Source: Oerskovia jenensis
GTDB taxonomy: Bacteria > Actinomycetota > Actinomycetes > Actinomycetales > Cellulomonadaceae
DNA length: 64,000 nt
Reading direction: 5' to 3'
Assembly: GCF_016907235.1 (NCBI RefSeq)
Contig: NZ_JAFBBO010000001.1
Location: 3,782,001 to 3,846,000, forward strand
Below, piece after piece: positions 21,245-33,272 of the stretch. Both the position numbers and the translations under genes were made by a program. Under the pieces are notes generated by a model, which was not told the DNA's origin, made no database searches, and saw only the letters and a program-made list of their open reading frames with translations. Every line of letters begins with the position of its first letter. Position 1 is the stretch's first letter.

Positions 21245-22549
21245 ATGTTGCGTTCACGGAAGTCTCTTGTCGCTGCCCTGGTAGCGCTCCCACTCGCCCT
21301 GACGGCGTGTGCGGGAGGTGGGACCGGAGGAGGTGGGGACTCCGACGACAAGACCCTCACGATCTGGCACTACGAGTCCGACGAGTCCGCGATGGGCCAG
21401 GCCTGGGCCAAGGCGATCGAGATCTTCGAGGACGAGAACCCCGACGTCACGGTCGACGTCCAGAAGCAGACGTTCGAGCAGATCCAGAAGAACGCGAAGA
21501 TCGTGCTCACGGGCGACGACGTGCCCGACGTCATGGAGTACAACAAGGGCAACGCGACCGCAGGTCAGCTCGCCTCGCAGGGCCTGCTCACGCCGTTGAC
21601 GGACGCGGCGAAGGAGCGGGGCTGGGACACCCTGCTCAGCGGGTCGCTCCAGACCACCGCGACGTACGACGAGAACGGCCTCATGGGGTCCGGCGACTGG
21701 TACGGCGTACCGAACTACGGCGAGTTCGTGGGCGTCTACTTCAACAAGGACATGTTCGCCGCGCACGGCGTCGCGGTACCGACGACGCTCGCCGAGCTCG
21801 AGACCGCGATGGCGACCTTCCAGGCCGCGGGCATCACGCCGCTCGCCGAGGCCGGCGCCGAGTACCCCCTCGGGCAGCTCTGGTACGAGCTCGTCCTCGC
21901 GAACGCCGACCAGGACTTCGTCGACGCCTACCAGCTCTTCGACGGGGACGTCGACTTCCAGGGCCCCGAGATGACGAAGGCCACCGAGACCCTGGCCGAC
22001 TGGATCGACAAGGGCTACATCGCCTCCGACTCGGCCGCGCTCACGGCAGAGGACATGGGCGTCTCGTTCATCAACGGCACCTACCCGATGATGGTCTCCG
22101 GCTCGTGGTGGTTCGGACGCATCGCCGAGGAGATGGACGCCGACTGGGGCCAGTTCAACTTCCCGGGCAACACGCTCCAGGTGGGCTCGTCGGGCAACCT
22201 GTGGGTCGTTCCCACGAACGCCGACTCGAAGTCGCTCGCCGAGGAGTTCATCGACATCACGCTGCGCCCCGAGGTGCAGAACATCCTGGGCGAGGCCGGC
22301 GGGCTCCCCGTCGCCGGTGACGTCTCGGCCATCACGGACGAGCGCACCCAGGCCCTCACGCAGAACTTCAACGACATCCTGGCCGCCGACGGCCTCGCGT
22401 TCTACCCCGACTGGCCCGTCGCGGGCTACTACGACGTGCTCGTGAGCCAGCTCCAGTCGCTCGTCAACACGTCCAAGACCCCGGCCGAGGTCCTCGACGG
22501 CCTGTCCGGCCCGTACGAGGAGGGCAAGGCGGACCTGCTCGAGGGCTGA
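21245..22549 (+). CDS. CUT1-type sugar ABC transporter substrate-binding lipoprotein
   Basis: This is an extracytoplasmic solute-binding protein of 434 residues (SBP_bac_1 type). The signal peptide MLRSRKSLVAALVALPLALTAC ends in a lipobox LTAC, so the mature protein is lipid-anchored (shown here as LVALPLALTAC). Typical blocks are LTIWHYESDES, DVPDVMEYNKG, WYGVPNYGEFVGVYFNKDMF and PMMVSGSWWFGRIAEEM. The ATG at 21245 has an AGGAGAGAG site upstream. The two permeases and the GH31 enzyme follow in the same direction, so the ligand is probably an oligosaccharide with alpha-xylosyl or beta-glucosyl units. No ATPase gene is in the cluster; actinobacterial CUT1 importers commonly share one ATPase (MsiK) encoded elsewhere. 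Confidence 0.93.
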   Translation: MLRSRKSLVAALVALPLALTACAGGGTGGGGDSDDKTLTIWHYESDESAMGQAWAKAIEIFEDENPDVTVDVQKQTFEQIQKNAKIVLTGDDVPDVMEYNKGNATAGQLASQGLLTPLTDAAKERGWDTLLSGSLQTTATYDENGLMGSGDWYGVPNYGEFVGVYFNKDMFAAHGVAVPTTLAELETAMATFQAAGITPLAEAGAEYPLGQLWYELVLANADQDFVDAYQLFDGDVDFQGPEMTKATETLADWIDKGYIASDSAALTAEDMGVSFINGTYPMMVSGSWWFGRIAEEMDADWGQFNFPGNTLQVGSSGNLWVVPTNADSKSLAEEFIDITLRPEVQNILGEAGGLPVAGDVSAITDERTQALTQNFNDILAADGLAFYPDWPVAGYYDVLVSQLQSLVNTSKTPAEVLDGLSGPYEEGKADLLEG

Positions 22550-22566
22550 TCCGCAGCGCAGGGATC

Positions 22567-22596
22567 CCGGTGGGCGGGCGAGGGCCCGCCCACCGG
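22567..22596 (+). promoter_or_regulatory. Stem-loop between binding-protein and permease genes
   Basis: A perfect 13-bp inverted repeat (22567-22579 and 22584-22596) with a GAGG loop and no T-tract lies between the binding-protein and first permease genes. In other importer operons a hairpin here keeps the binding protein mRNA more abundant than the permease part; the same role is inferred. Confidence 0.65.
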
Positions 22597-22626
22597 GGCC
22601 GAGGACTCCGACGACGAGGAACGACC

Positions 22627-23592
22627 ATGAGCACTGTCACGACGCCGGCCCCCGCGGCCGAGCGAGCACGAGCCGCGCGCTCGCGGCGCAGCAGACCCCG
22701 CTGGGTGGGGTACCTGCCCTACCTGATCCCGGGAGCGGTCGCCTTCACGGTGGTCATCCTGATCCCGTTCGCCACGAACGTGTACTACAGCCTCTTCAAG
22801 TGGAAGGGCGGCATGGCCCCGAAGGAGTTCGTGGGGCTCGACAACTACGCGGCGCTGATGGCCGACGAGCAGTTCTGGACCTCGTTCCGGAACTCGGTCG
22901 CGATGATCCTCGCGATGGTCGTGGTCCCCACGCTCATCGGCCTCGTCCTGGCGGCCGTCCTGTTCGACTACCTCGGACGCCGTTTCGGCGGCGGCGTCGC
23001 GGCCTTCCTGCGTGCCACCTACTACCTGCCGCAGATCCTGCCCGTCGCGGTCGCGGGCGTGCTGTGGAACTGGATCCTCAACTCCCAGACCGGCGCGCTC
23101 AACGTGGTCCTGCGCTCGATCGGGATCGAGAACCCGCCCAACTGGCTCGGGTCCACGACCACGGCGCTGCCCACGGTCATGGCCGTCCTGGTCTGGGTCC
23201 AGATCGGCTACCCGGTCGTGATCTTCATGTCGGCGCTCCAGCGCGTCGACCCCGAGCTGTACGAGGCGGCCGAGCTCGACGGCGCCGGGTGGTGGCGCAG
23301 GTTCGGCGCGATCACGATGCCGCAGATCCGCCCGGAGACGTTCGTGGTGGTCCTGACCTGCACGGTCGCGGCGCTCAAGGTCTTCGGCCCGATCTACGTG
23401 CTGACCCGTGGTGGTCCCGAGAGCTCGACGCTCGTGCCCAGCTACTACTCGTACCTCAACTTCTTCGACAAGTCGAAGGTCGGCTACGGCGCTGCCGTGG
23501 CGACCGTCCTGACACTGGTGATCGTCGTGGTCGCCCTCGTCATCCTCGCCCTGCAGGCCCGCGCCGAGCGCCGTGAAGAAGGAGGCCGCTGA
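22627..23592 (+). CDS. Sugar ABC transporter permease (MalF type)
   Basis: This is the first inner-membrane permease of the importer, 321 residues, with six membrane helices after a short basic N-terminus (ARAARSRRSRPRW). The EAA loop that docks the ATPase is visible as YEAAELDGAGWWRRFGAITMPQIRP (core EAAELDGAGWWRRF). The ATG at 22627 follows GAGGAACGACC. The stop overlaps the start of the second permease by one base. It partners with the downstream MalG-type subunit. Confidence 0.94.
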   Translation: MSTVTTPAPAAERARAARSRRSRPRWVGYLPYLIPGAVAFTVVILIPFATNVYYSLFKWKGGMAPKEFVGLDNYAALMADEQFWTSFRNSVAMILAMVVVPTLIGLVLAAVLFDYLGRRFGGGVAAFLRATYYLPQILPVAVAGVLWNWILNSQTGALNVVLRSIGIENPPNWLGSTTTALPTVMAVLVWVQIGYPVVIFMSALQRVDPELYEAAELDGAGWWRRFGAITMPQIRPETFVVVLTCTVAALKVFGPIYVLTRGGPESSTLVPSYYSYLNFFDKSKVGYGAAVATVLTLVIVVVALVILALQARAERREEGGR

Positions 23593-24497
23593 TGGCCACC
23601 GACACGTTGTCCCCGTCCGTCGAGAAGCCCACCGGGGAGCAGGTCCTGCGCTCCACTCGCCCGGACCAGCGGCACCGTCGAGGGATCGGGCGCTGGTTCG
23701 TGCTCGCCGCCGCCGCGCTGTTCGCGCTCCTGATGCTCGCACCGTTCGTCATCATGCTCCTCAACGCGTTCAAGTCGCCCGCGGAGTACTCGCAGGACGG
23801 GCCGCTGAGCTGGCCGACGCACCTGTACCTCGACGGCGTGGTGGCGTTCTGGGAGCGGGTCGACTTCCCGCAGAAGCTGCTCAACTCGATCTGGATCTCG
23901 AGCGCCGTGGCGATCGGGGGCACGTTGCTCTCGCTGCTCAACGCCTACGCGATCGGCGTCGGGAAGGTCAAGGGGCGCCTGTGGATCATCATGCTGTTCC
24001 TGCTCGCGAACATGCTGCCGCAGGAGGCCCTGGTCTACCCCCTGTTCACCATGGCGCAGCAGGTCGGTCTCTCGAACTCCCAGTGGTCCGTGATCATCAT
24101 CTTCACGGTCATCCAGTCGGCGTTCGGCACGTACCTCCTGTCGTCGGTGCTGGGCACGTTCCCGCCCGCGCTGCTCGAGGCCGCGGCGCTCGACGGCGCC
24201 ACGCGCTGGCAGATCCTGTGGAGGATCGTCTTCCCGGTCGTGCGCCCGACGCTCTCGGTCCTGATGATCTTCTTCTTCATCTGGACCTGGAACGAGTTCT
24301 TCATCCCGCTGGTCATGCTGACGACCAACGCGACCCAGACGATCCCGATCGCGCTGGCCTCGCTCCAGGGCGACCGGATGATGGACGCCACGACGACCAA
24401 CGCGGGCGCGCTGGTCTCGCTCGTCCCCGCCGTCATCTTCTTCCTGATCTTCCAGCGCACCCTGACGCGAGGCGTCACGGCCGGCGCCGTGAAGTGA
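23592..24497 (+). CDS. Sugar ABC transporter permease (MalG type)
   Basis: This is the second importer permease, 301 residues, with six membrane helices. The EAA loop is LLEAAALDGATRWQILWRIVFP, of which EAAALDGATRWQILW is the diagnostic part. The conserved WTWNEFFIPLVML segment of MalG-type subunits is present. The ATG overlaps the previous stop by one base (TGATG). About 30 bases with a GAAGGA site lead to the GH31 gene, so transport and hydrolysis are cotranscribed. Confidence 0.94.
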   Translation: MATDTLSPSVEKPTGEQVLRSTRPDQRHRRGIGRWFVLAAAALFALLMLAPFVIMLLNAFKSPAEYSQDGPLSWPTHLYLDGVVAFWERVDFPQKLLNSIWISSAVAIGGTLLSLLNAYAIGVGKVKGRLWIIMLFLLANMLPQEALVYPLFTMAQQVGLSNSQWSVIIIFTVIQSAFGTYLLSSVLGTFPPALLEAAALDGATRWQILWRIVFPVVRPTLSVLMIFFFIWTWNEFFIPLVMLTTNATQTIPIALASLQGDRMMDATTTNAGALVSLVPAVIFFLIFQRTLTRGVTAGAVK

Positions 24498-24527
24498 TCG
24501 CACCTACCCCGAAGGAACCGAGCACCC

Positions 24528-26807
24528 ATGAAGTTCACCGACGGCTACTGGCAGGTCCGTGACGGCTTCTCGCCGCTCCACCCGGCCCAGGTCGACGACG
24601 TCCGCGCCGACCCTGCGGCGGGCACCATGACGGTGTACGCCCCGACCGCCGTGATCCGGCGTCGCGGCGACACGCTCAACCGGCCGCTCCTGACGGTCAC
24701 CTACTCGTCGCCCGCACCGGGCGTGATCGGTGTGCGGATCGAGCACCTGAGCGGTGGGGTGCGGCGCGGCCCGCACTTCGAGCTCCACCGCGAGGAGGGC
24801 TTCCGGCCCGAGATCTCGGTCGACGAGGTCGCGGGCGTGCTGCGATCGGGGCCGCTCGCGGTGCGGGTGCACCGGGACGGCGGCTGGCGCGTCGACGTCG
24901 AGCAGGACGGGCAGGTCGTGACGTCGAGCCTGCACAAGGCCGTGGGCGCGGTCCAGGCCGACGCCGCGCACGGGGGTGCGCACTTCGTGCACGAGCAGCT
25001 GAGCCTCGCACCGGGCGAGCAGCTCTACGGGCTGGGGGAGCGGTTCGGGCCGTTCGTCAAGAACGGGCAGGCGGTCGACATCTGGAACGCCGACGGCGGG
25101 ACGTCGAGCGAGCAGGCGTACAAGAACGTGCCGTTCTACGTGAGCAGCCGCGGGTACGGCGTGTTCGTCGACCACCCCGAGCTCGTGTCGTTCGAGGTCG
25201 CCTCCGAGATCAACACCCGGGCGCAGTTCTCGGTCGAGGGGCAGTCGCTCCAGTACTACCTGGTCGCGGGCCCCACGCCCAAGGAGGTCCTGACGCGGTA
25301 CACCGCGCTGACGGGGCGCCCCGCGCGCGTCCCGGGCTGGTCGTTCGGGCTGTGGCTCACGACGTCGTTCACGACGAGCTACGACGAGCAGACCGTGAGC
25401 GGGTTCATCGACGGGATGGCCGAGCGGGACCTGCCGCTGTCGGTCTTCCACTTCGACTGCTTCTGGATGCGCGAGTACCAGTGGGTCGACTTCGAGTGGG
25501 ACCCGCGCACGTTCCCGGATCCCGAGGGCATGCTGGGCCGCCTCAAGGACAAGGGCCTCAAGATCTGCGTGTGGATCAACCCGTACGTCGCGCAGCGCTC
25601 GCCGCTGTTCGAGGAGGCTCGCGCGGCGGGGTTCCTGCTCCGCACGACCGACGGCGGCGTGTGGCAGTGGGACAAGTGGCAGGCGGGCATGGGGCTGGTC
25701 GACTTCACGAACCCCGAGGCGACCGAGTGGTACCTGGGCAAGCTCAAGGGCCTGCTCGACCAGGGGGTCGACTGCTTCAAGACCGACTTCGGCGAGCGCA
25801 TCCCCGTCGACGACGTCGTGTGGTCCGACGGGTCGGACCCGGCCAAGATGCACAACTACTACGCGCAGCTCTACAACGAGGCGGTCTTCCGGCTCCTGGA
25901 ACGTGAGCGCGGCGAGGGGGACGCGGTCCTGTTCGCGCGGTCGGCGACCGCGGGAGGCCAGCAGCTGCCCGTCCACTGGGGTGGCGACTGCGACTCGACG
26001 TACGCCTCGATGGCCGAGTCGCTGCGCGGCGGGCTCTCGCTCGCGATGTCCGGCTTCGGGTACTGGAGCCACGACATCGGGGGCTTCGAGGGGGTCCCGG
26101 ACCCGGGGGTCTTCAAGCGGTGGCTCGCGTTCGGCCTGCTGTCCTCGCACAGCCGGCTGCACGGTTCGGACTCGGTGCGCGTGCCGTGGGCGTTCGACGA
26201 GGAGGCGGTCGACGTCACCCGGCGGTTCACGCGGCTCAAGCTCTCGCTCATGCCGTACCTGGCGGGGGTCGCGGAGGAGGCCCACCGGGACGGGATCTCG
26301 ATGATGCGGCCCATGGTGCTCGAGTTCCCGGGGGACCGCGGCGGCTTCGGGGTCGACACGCAGTACATGCTGGGCGGCTCGCTGCTCGTGGCGCCGGTCT
26401 TCACGGCCGAGGGCGACGTCGAGTACTACGTCCCGGAGGGTCGCTGGACGAACCTGCTCGACGGGAGCACGGTCTCGGGACCGCGGTGGGTGTCGGAGCG
26501 GCACGGCTTCGACTCGCTGCCGCTCCTGGCCCGCCCGGGCACGGTGCTGCCGGTCGGCGCGCGCACCGACCGGCCCGACTACGAGTGGGCCGACGGTGTG
26601 ACCTTGCGCCTGTTCGAGCTGCCCGACGGTCACGACGCGACGACCACGATCCCGTCCGAGACGGGGGCGGCCACGACGTTCCGTACGGTCCGCGAGGGCT
26701 CGCGGGTCACGGTCACCTCCGACGACGCGCGTGCGCCGTGGGCCGTGCAGCTCGGCGACCAGGTGGTCCGGGCGCAGGGCGCGGGCAGCGTCGAGCTGTC
26801 CGTCTGA
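24528..26807 (+). CDS. GH31 alpha-xylosidase
   Basis: This 759-residue enzyme resembles YicI/XylS alpha-xylosidases, which release alpha-xylose from the non-reducing end of xyloglucan oligosaccharides or isoprimeverose. It has an N-terminal beta-sandwich and a TIM barrel. Blocks seen are GWSFGLWLTTSFTTSY, VFHFDCFWMREYQWVDFEWD, the nucleophile aspartate in CFKTDFGERIP and the acid/base aspartate in HWGGDCDSTY. FDCFWM and KTDFGE are typical of the alpha-xylosidase branch of GH31, in contrast to alpha-glucosidases. No signal peptide is present, so it acts on imported sugars in the cytoplasm. A long hairpin follows the stop. Confidence 0.9.
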   Translation: MKFTDGYWQVRDGFSPLHPAQVDDVRADPAAGTMTVYAPTAVIRRRGDTLNRPLLTVTYSSPAPGVIGVRIEHLSGGVRRGPHFELHREEGFRPEISVDEVAGVLRSGPLAVRVHRDGGWRVDVEQDGQVVTSSLHKAVGAVQADAAHGGAHFVHEQLSLAPGEQLYGLGERFGPFVKNGQAVDIWNADGGTSSEQAYKNVPFYVSSRGYGVFVDHPELVSFEVASEINTRAQFSVEGQSLQYYLVAGPTPKEVLTRYTALTGRPARVPGWSFGLWLTTSFTTSYDEQTVSGFIDGMAERDLPLSVFHFDCFWMREYQWVDFEWDPRTFPDPEGMLGRLKDKGLKICVWINPYVAQRSPLFEEARAAGFLLRTTDGGVWQWDKWQAGMGLVDFTNPEATEWYLGKLKGLLDQGVDCFKTDFGERIPVDDVVWSDGSDPAKMHNYYAQLYNEAVFRLLERERGEGDAVLFARSATAGGQQLPVHWGGDCDSTYASMAESLRGGLSLAMSGFGYWSHDIGGFEGVPDPGVFKRWLAFGLLSSHSRLHGSDSVRVPWAFDEEAVDVTRRFTRLKLSLMPYLAGVAEEAHRDGISMMRPMVLEFPGDRGGFGVDTQYMLGGSLLVAPVFTAEGDVEYYVPEGRWTNLLDGSTVSGPRWVSERHGFDSLPLLARPGTVLPVGARTDRPDYEWADGVTLRLFELPDGHDATTTIPSETGAATTFRTVREGSRVTVTSDDARAPWAVQLGDQVVRAQGAGSVELSV

Positions 26808-26847
26808 CGCTCGCCCCACGCCACGCGGCGGGGGGACGCAAGGGGGT

Positions 26848-26901
26848 GGTGAGCGGCGTCGTCGGACGGGGGAGTCCTCCTGCCCGACGGCGCCGCTCAC
26901 C
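26848..26901 (+). terminator. Terminator-like hairpin between GH31 and GH1 genes
   Basis: The arms 26848-26865 and 26884-26901 pair along 18 positions, with an 11-bp perfect outer stem (GGTGAGCGGCG with CGCCGCTCACC) and an inner CGTCGG/CCGACG stem. No T-tract follows. It separates the importer operon from the GH1 gene, which has its own operator. Confidence 0.65.
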
Positions 26902-26953
26902 TCTCGCCCTCGACGTCGCCCGGCCGCGTGGGTACGCTGATCGAATCGATACG

Positions 26954-26967
26954 TGAGAGCGCTTCCA
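26954..26967. promoter_or_regulatory. CebR-like operator upstream of the GH1 gene
   Basis: TGAGAGCGCTTCCA is a near-palindrome centred on AGCGCT. It closely resembles the 14-bp site TGGGAGCGCTCCCA bound by the cellobiose regulator CebR, a LacI-family protein, in Streptomyces. It lies 44 bases before the GH1 start. It shares the AAGCGCTT-type core with the two operators in front of the LacI gene, so one regulator could serve both. Confidence 0.7.
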
Positions 26968-27011
26968 CACCCGAGTCAGACCATCCACCGACGACCGACC
27001 GAAGGAACACC

Positions 27012-28499
<1,488 letters not shown>

Positions 28500-28525
28500 C
28501 CGCATCGGCACGTCCCGACCGCCTG

Positions 28526-28560
28526 CGTCCGGGCCTTCCCGAGAAGGGGAGACCCGGACG
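28526..28560 (+). terminator. Terminator-like hairpin after the GH1 gene
   Basis: CGTCCGGG (28526-28533) pairs with CCCGGACG (28553-28560) around an inner CTTCCC/GGGGAG stem. It sits 27 bases after the GH1 stop. No T-tract is present. Confidence 0.65.
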
Positions 28561-28599
28561 TCGTGCGGTGTGCGCCCTGAAGGTCTCCGTGCCTGGGGG

Positions 28600-28638
28600 C
28601 CCGGGGCCCGGGGTCCGGGACCCGGGGCCCGGGGTCCG
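28600..28638. repeat. 18-bp GC-only direct repeat
   Basis: CCCGGGGCCCGGGGTCCG occurs twice (28600-28617 and 28621-28638), separated by GGA. The array is also internally self-complementary. It may extrude or stall polymerases. No function is evident. Confidence 0.7.
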
Positions 28639-28812
28639 ACCGGGCACCGGTGATCTTTGTCGCAGCCCGACCGGATCCACGCGACACGCCGAGCGAACAC
28701 GACACGCCTGAGGATTTTCTGCCCGGCTTGTCCGCTTCGCGGCGCACCGCCCGAGGTCCGACCATGCTCTTCGACGACCCGCGCGCCCGGTCGACGACGT
28801 CGGCCCGACTTC

Positions 28813-28851
28813 CCACAGCGTGTGGACGACGACCCTCCACAGCCTGTGGAG
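28813..28851. promoter_or_regulatory. Twin palindromes of TGTGG type
   Basis: CCACA-gcg-TGTGG (28813-28825) and CTCCACA-gcc-TGTGGAG (28835-28851) have centres 24 bases apart. They resemble each other (CCACAGC-TGTGG) and so look like two sites for one dimeric DNA-binding protein upstream of nrdH. Confidence 0.5.
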
Positions 28852-29007
28852 AAGTCGCGGGGGCCGCGAGAGCGTGCGGATCGAGGCGCGCACAGGCGGT
28901 GGACGAGCGTGTCGACGAGGTCGTGTCAGTGCCTCCTGGGAGGATGGAACCCTGCTTGTAGCACACTCCGAGGAGGCTCGGCGATGAGGTCACGAGAATC
29001 ACCGGAC

Positions 29008-29053
29008 CACGACATCTAGTGCCGAGCGCCGAGCCCGCCCACTAGGTATAGTG
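29008..29053. promoter_or_regulatory. Pair of NrdR-like boxes upstream of nrdH
   Basis: CACGACATCTAGTG (29008-29021) and CACTAGGTATAGTG (29040-29053) both fit CAC-N8-GTG, the core of the NrdR box, with an AT-containing centre. Their starts are 32 bases apart, about three helical turns, which is the spacing known for paired NrdR boxes in ribonucleotide reductase promoters. They lie about 140 bases before nrdH. Confidence 0.8.
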
Positions 29054-29193
29054 GTCAGCACCAGGGAGCGCATCACCTCCTCGGCACATCACACGATCGT
29101 AGTTCCACCAGTGTTCTTCGAGGTCAGGCACCCCAGGGGGAGTCGACCTGGGGCCCGTGGAAGCTCGATCCCCTACACGAGGAGACTGACCAG

Positions 29194-29436
29194 ATGAGCA
29201 TCACGGTCTACAGCAAGCCGGCTTGCGTTCAGTGCGACGCGACGTACCGCGCCCTCGACAAGAAGGGCATCGAGTACTCGGTCGTGGACATCAGCCAGGA
29301 CGCCGAGGCGCTCGAGCTGGTCCGTGGCCTCGGCTACCTGCAGGCACCCGTCGTCATCGCGGGTGACGACCACTGGTCGGGCTTCCGTCCCGACCAGATC
29401 AACGCGCTCGCGGCGAAGGTCGCTCCCGTCGCCTGA
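29194..29436 (+). CDS. nrdH: Glutaredoxin-like electron donor NrdH
   Basis: NrdH is an 80-residue thioredoxin-fold redoxin that reduces the class Ib ribonucleotide reductase. The redox motif is CVQC in [15 protein letters not shown], and the NrdH signature [12 protein letters not shown] is present near the C-terminus. The ATG at 29194 follows an AGGAG site. Its electrons normally come from thioredoxin reductase. It is the first gene of nrdHIEF and lies 37 bases before nrdI. Confidence 0.97.
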   Translation: MSITVYSKPACVQCDATYRALDKKGIEYSVVDISQDAEALELVRGLGYLQAPVVIAGDDHWSGFRPDQINALAAKVAPVA

Positions 29437-29473
29437 GCAGCTCGTCCCACCGGTCCCCGCTGCGAGGTGTGAC

Positions 29474-29905
29474 ATGGGATCGCTCGTCTACTTCTCCAGC
29501 GTCTCGGACACGACCCACCGGTTCGTCCAGCGGCTGGGCCTCGAGGACCGCGGCCAGTCGGTCCACCGCATCCCGCTGCGACCCAAGGACGAGTTCCTGC
29601 GGGTCGACGAGCCGTACGTCCTGATGATCCCGACGTACGGCGGCGGCAACGAGGGCGGGGCAGTGCCCCGCCAGGTCATCAAGTTCTTGAACGACGCACA
29701 CAACCGGTCGTTGATCCGCGGCGTGATCGCCGCGGGCAACACCAACTTCGGCGCTGCCTACTGCATCGCCGGCGACATCATCTCCTCGAAGTGCCAGGTG
29801 CCTTACCTGTACGCCTTCGAGCTTCTTGGAACAGCCGAGGACGTCGAGCGCGTCCGCGACGGATTGGGACGATTTTGGCAACGACAGTCACGGATTCCAG
29901 CGTGA
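29474..29905 (+). CDS. nrdI: Flavodoxin-like protein NrdI
   Basis: NrdI is a small flavoprotein that provides the oxidant needed to assemble the dimanganese-tyrosyl radical of NrdF. The product has 143 residues from ATG 29474, which has a GAGGTG site. Typical blocks are [18 protein letters not shown] (the FMN phosphate loop), [19 protein letters not shown] and [17 protein letters not shown]. The longer frame from 29324 overlaps nrdH and is rejected. Its stop overlaps the preferred GTG start of nrdE by four bases. Confidence 0.97.
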   Translation: MGSLVYFSSVSDTTHRFVQRLGLEDRGQSVHRIPLRPKDEFLRVDEPYVLMIPTYGGGNEGGAVPRQVIKFLNDAHNRSLIRGVIAAGNTNFGAAYCIAGDIISSKCQVPYLYAFELLGTAEDVERVRDGLGRFWQRQSRIPA

Positions 29906-32034
29906 GCACGGTGGCTGCGGGAGTCGAGCTCGACTACCACGCACTCAACGCGATGCTCAACCTGTACGGCCCCGACGGCGAGATCCAGTTCGACAAGGAC
30001 CGCCAGGCTGCGCGCCAGTACTTCCTGCAGCACGTGAACCAGAACACGGTCTTCTTCCACAGCCTCGAGGAGAAGCTCGACTACCTGGTCGAGAACAAGT
30101 ACTACGACCCCGCGGTCCTCGCCAAGTACGACCGCGCCTTCGTCAAGTCGCTCTTCGAGTTCGCGTACTCCAAGAAGTTCCGCTTCGACACGTTCCTCGG
30201 GGCGTTCAAGTACTACACCTCGTACACGCTCAAGACGTTCGACGGCAAGCGGTACCTCGAGCGCTTCGAGGACCGGGTGTCCATGGTCGCGCTCGGCCTC
30301 GCGGACGGCAACGAGCAGACGGCGCTCGACATCGTCGAGGAGATCGTCGCAGGCCGTTTCCAGCCCGCGACCCCGACGTTCCTCAACATCGGCAAGGCGC
30401 AGCGCGGCGAGCCCGTGTCCTGCTTCCTGCTGCGCATCGAGGACAACATGGAGTCCATCGCGCGCGGCATCAACTCCGCGCTGCAGCTCTCCAAGCGTGG
30501 CGGCGGCGTGGCCCTGCTCCTGAGCAACATCCGTGAGCACGGCGCACCCATCAAGCACATCGAGAACCAGTCCTCGGGCGTCATCCCCGTGATGAAGCTC
30601 CTCGAGGACTCCTTCTCCTACGCCAACCAGCTCGGAGCCCGCCAGGGTGCCGGTGCCGTCTACCTGCACGCGCACCACCCCGACATCATGCGGTTCCTCG
30701 ACACCAAGCGTGAGAACGCGGACGAGAAGATCCGCATCAAGACGCTGTCGCTCGGCGTCGTCATCCCCGACATCACGTTCGACCTGGCGAAGAAGAACGA
30801 GGACATGTACCTCTTCTCGCCGTACGACGTCGAGCGTGTCTACGGCAAGCCCTTCGCCGACATCTCGGTCTCCGAGAAGTACGACGAGATGGTCGACGAC
30901 GCACGCATCCGCAAGACCAAGATCAAGGCGCGCGAGTTCTTCCAGACCCTCGCCGAGCTCCAGTTCGAGTCCGGCTACCCGTACGTCATGTTCGAGGACA
31001 CGGTGAACAAGGCGAACCCCATCAAGGGCCGCATCACCCACTCGAACCTGTGCTCCGAGATCCTCCAGGTCTCGACGCCCTCGACGTACAACGAGGACCT
31101 GTCGTACGACCACGTCGGCCGCGACATCTCGTGCAACCTCGGCTCCCTCAACATCGCCAAGACGATGGACTCGCCGGACTTCGCCAAGACCATCGACACC
31201 GCGATCCGCGCCCTGACGGCCGTGTCCGACCAGACGAGCATCGAGTCCGTCCCGTCGATCAAGCGCGCCAACGAGTCGGGTCACGCGATCGGCCTCGGCC
31301 AGATGAACCTGCACGGCTACCTCGCCCGTGAGCGCGTGTTCTACGGCTCCGAGGAGGGCATCGACTTCACGAACATCTACTTCTACACCGTGGCCTACCA
31401 CGCGATCGCCGCGAGCAACCGCCTCGCGATCGAGCGGGGCCGCGCGTTCGGCGGGTTCGAGGACTCGACGTACGCCTCGGGCGAGTACTTCGAGAAGTAC
31501 ACGAACCAGGTGTGGGAGCCCGCGACGCCCCGCGTCAAGGAGCTGTTCGAGACCGCCGGCGTGCACATCCCCACGCAGGAGGACTGGAAGGCGCTCGCCG
31601 CGTCCGTCAAGGAGCACGGCATCTACAACCAGAACCTCCAGGCCGTCCCGCCGACCGGTTCGATCTCCTACATCAACAACTCGACGTCGTCGATCCACCC
31701 GGTCGCCGCGAAGATCGAGATCCGCAAGGAGGGCAAGATCGGGCGCGTCTACTACCCGGCGCCCTACCTGACGAACGACAACCTGGAGTACTACCAGGAC
31801 GCGTACGAGATCGGCTACGAGAAGATCATCGACACGTACGCCGCGGCGACGCAGCACGTGGACCAGGGCCTGAGCCTGACGCTGTTCTTCAAGGACACCG
31901 CGACCACGCGCGACGTCAACCGTGCGCAGATCTACGCCTGGCGCAAGGGCATCAAGACCCTGTACTACATCCGCCTGCGTCAGCTCGCGCTCGAGGGCAC
32001 CGAGGTCGAGGGTTGCGTCTCCTGCATGCTGTGA
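29902..32034 (+). CDS. nrdE: Class Ib ribonucleotide reductase alpha subunit
   Basis: NrdE carries the active site that reduces ribonucleoside diphosphates. I place the start at GTG 29902, which overlaps the nrdI stop as GTGA and gives 710 residues beginning [23 protein letters not shown] at 29875 would add nine residues and cannot be excluded; neither has a strong ribosome-binding site. Conserved blocks are [15 protein letters not shown], the NLCSEILQ motif with an active-site cysteine, [11 protein letters not shown] and [16 protein letters not shown]. The C-terminal redox cysteine pair that shuttles electrons from NrdH is in EGCVSCML. There is no N-terminal ATP-cone, as expected for class Ib. 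Confidence 0.97.
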   Translation: MSTVAAGVELDYHALNAMLNLYGPDGEIQFDKDRQAARQYFLQHVNQNTVFFHSLEEKLDYLVENKYYDPAVLAKYDRAFVKSLFEFAYSKKFRFDTFLGAFKYYTSYTLKTFDGKRYLERFEDRVSMVALGLADGNEQTALDIVEEIVAGRFQPATPTFLNIGKAQRGEPVSCFLLRIEDNMESIARGINSALQLSKRGGGVALLLSNIREHGAPIKHIENQSSGVIPVMKLLEDSFSYANQLGARQGAGAVYLHAHHPDIMRFLDTKRENADEKIRIKTLSLGVVIPDITFDLAKKNEDMYLFSPYDVERVYGKPFADISVSEKYDEMVDDARIRKTKIKAREFFQTLAELQFESGYPYVMFEDTVNKANPIKGRITHSNLCSEILQVSTPSTYNEDLSYDHVGRDISCNLGSLNIAKTMDSPDFAKTIDTAIRALTAVSDQTSIESVPSIKRANESGHAIGLGQMNLHGYLARERVFYGSEEGIDFTNIYFYTVAYHAIAASNRLAIERGRAFGGFEDSTYASGEYFEKYTNQVWEPATPRVKELFETAGVHIPTQEDWKALAASVKEHGIYNQNLQAVPPTGSISYINNSTSSIHPVAAKIEIRKEGKIGRVYYPAPYLTNDNLEYYQDAYEIGYEKIIDTYAAATQHVDQGLSLTLFFKDTATTRDVNRAQIYAWRKGIKTLYYIRLRQLALEGTEVEGCVSCML

Positions 32035-32051
32035 TCGTCCTCGTCGCCTGA

Positions 32052-33188
<1,137 letters not shown>

Positions 33189-33246
33189 GTCCCTGCGGTG
33201 GCGGTCGCCACTGGTGTCGTCTGACAGCCAAGTCCAGAAGACGAAC

Positions 33247-33272
33247 GCGAACGCTTGATTTCCAGCGTTCGC
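33247..33272 (+). terminator. Stem-loop after nrdF
   Basis: GCGAACGCT (33247-33255) pairs perfectly with AGCGTTCGC (33264-33272) around an 8-nt loop. It follows the nrdF stop by 58 bases. No T-tract follows, so termination strength is uncertain. Confidence 0.55.

Larger units (their letters stand above)
28500..29193. other. 694-bp intergenic region before the nrd operon
   Basis: No convincing gene lies here. It holds a terminator for the GH1 gene, an 18-bp GC direct repeat, two close palindromes and two NrdR-like boxes, each listed separately. The last ~140 bases before nrdH read as an untranslated leader. Confidence 0.7.

Noticed and set aside
28835-28854. Possible DnaA box near CTGTGGAG upstream of nrdH
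   Set aside because: It does not match TTGTCCACA or TTATCCACA well enough. It is reported only as part of a dyad.
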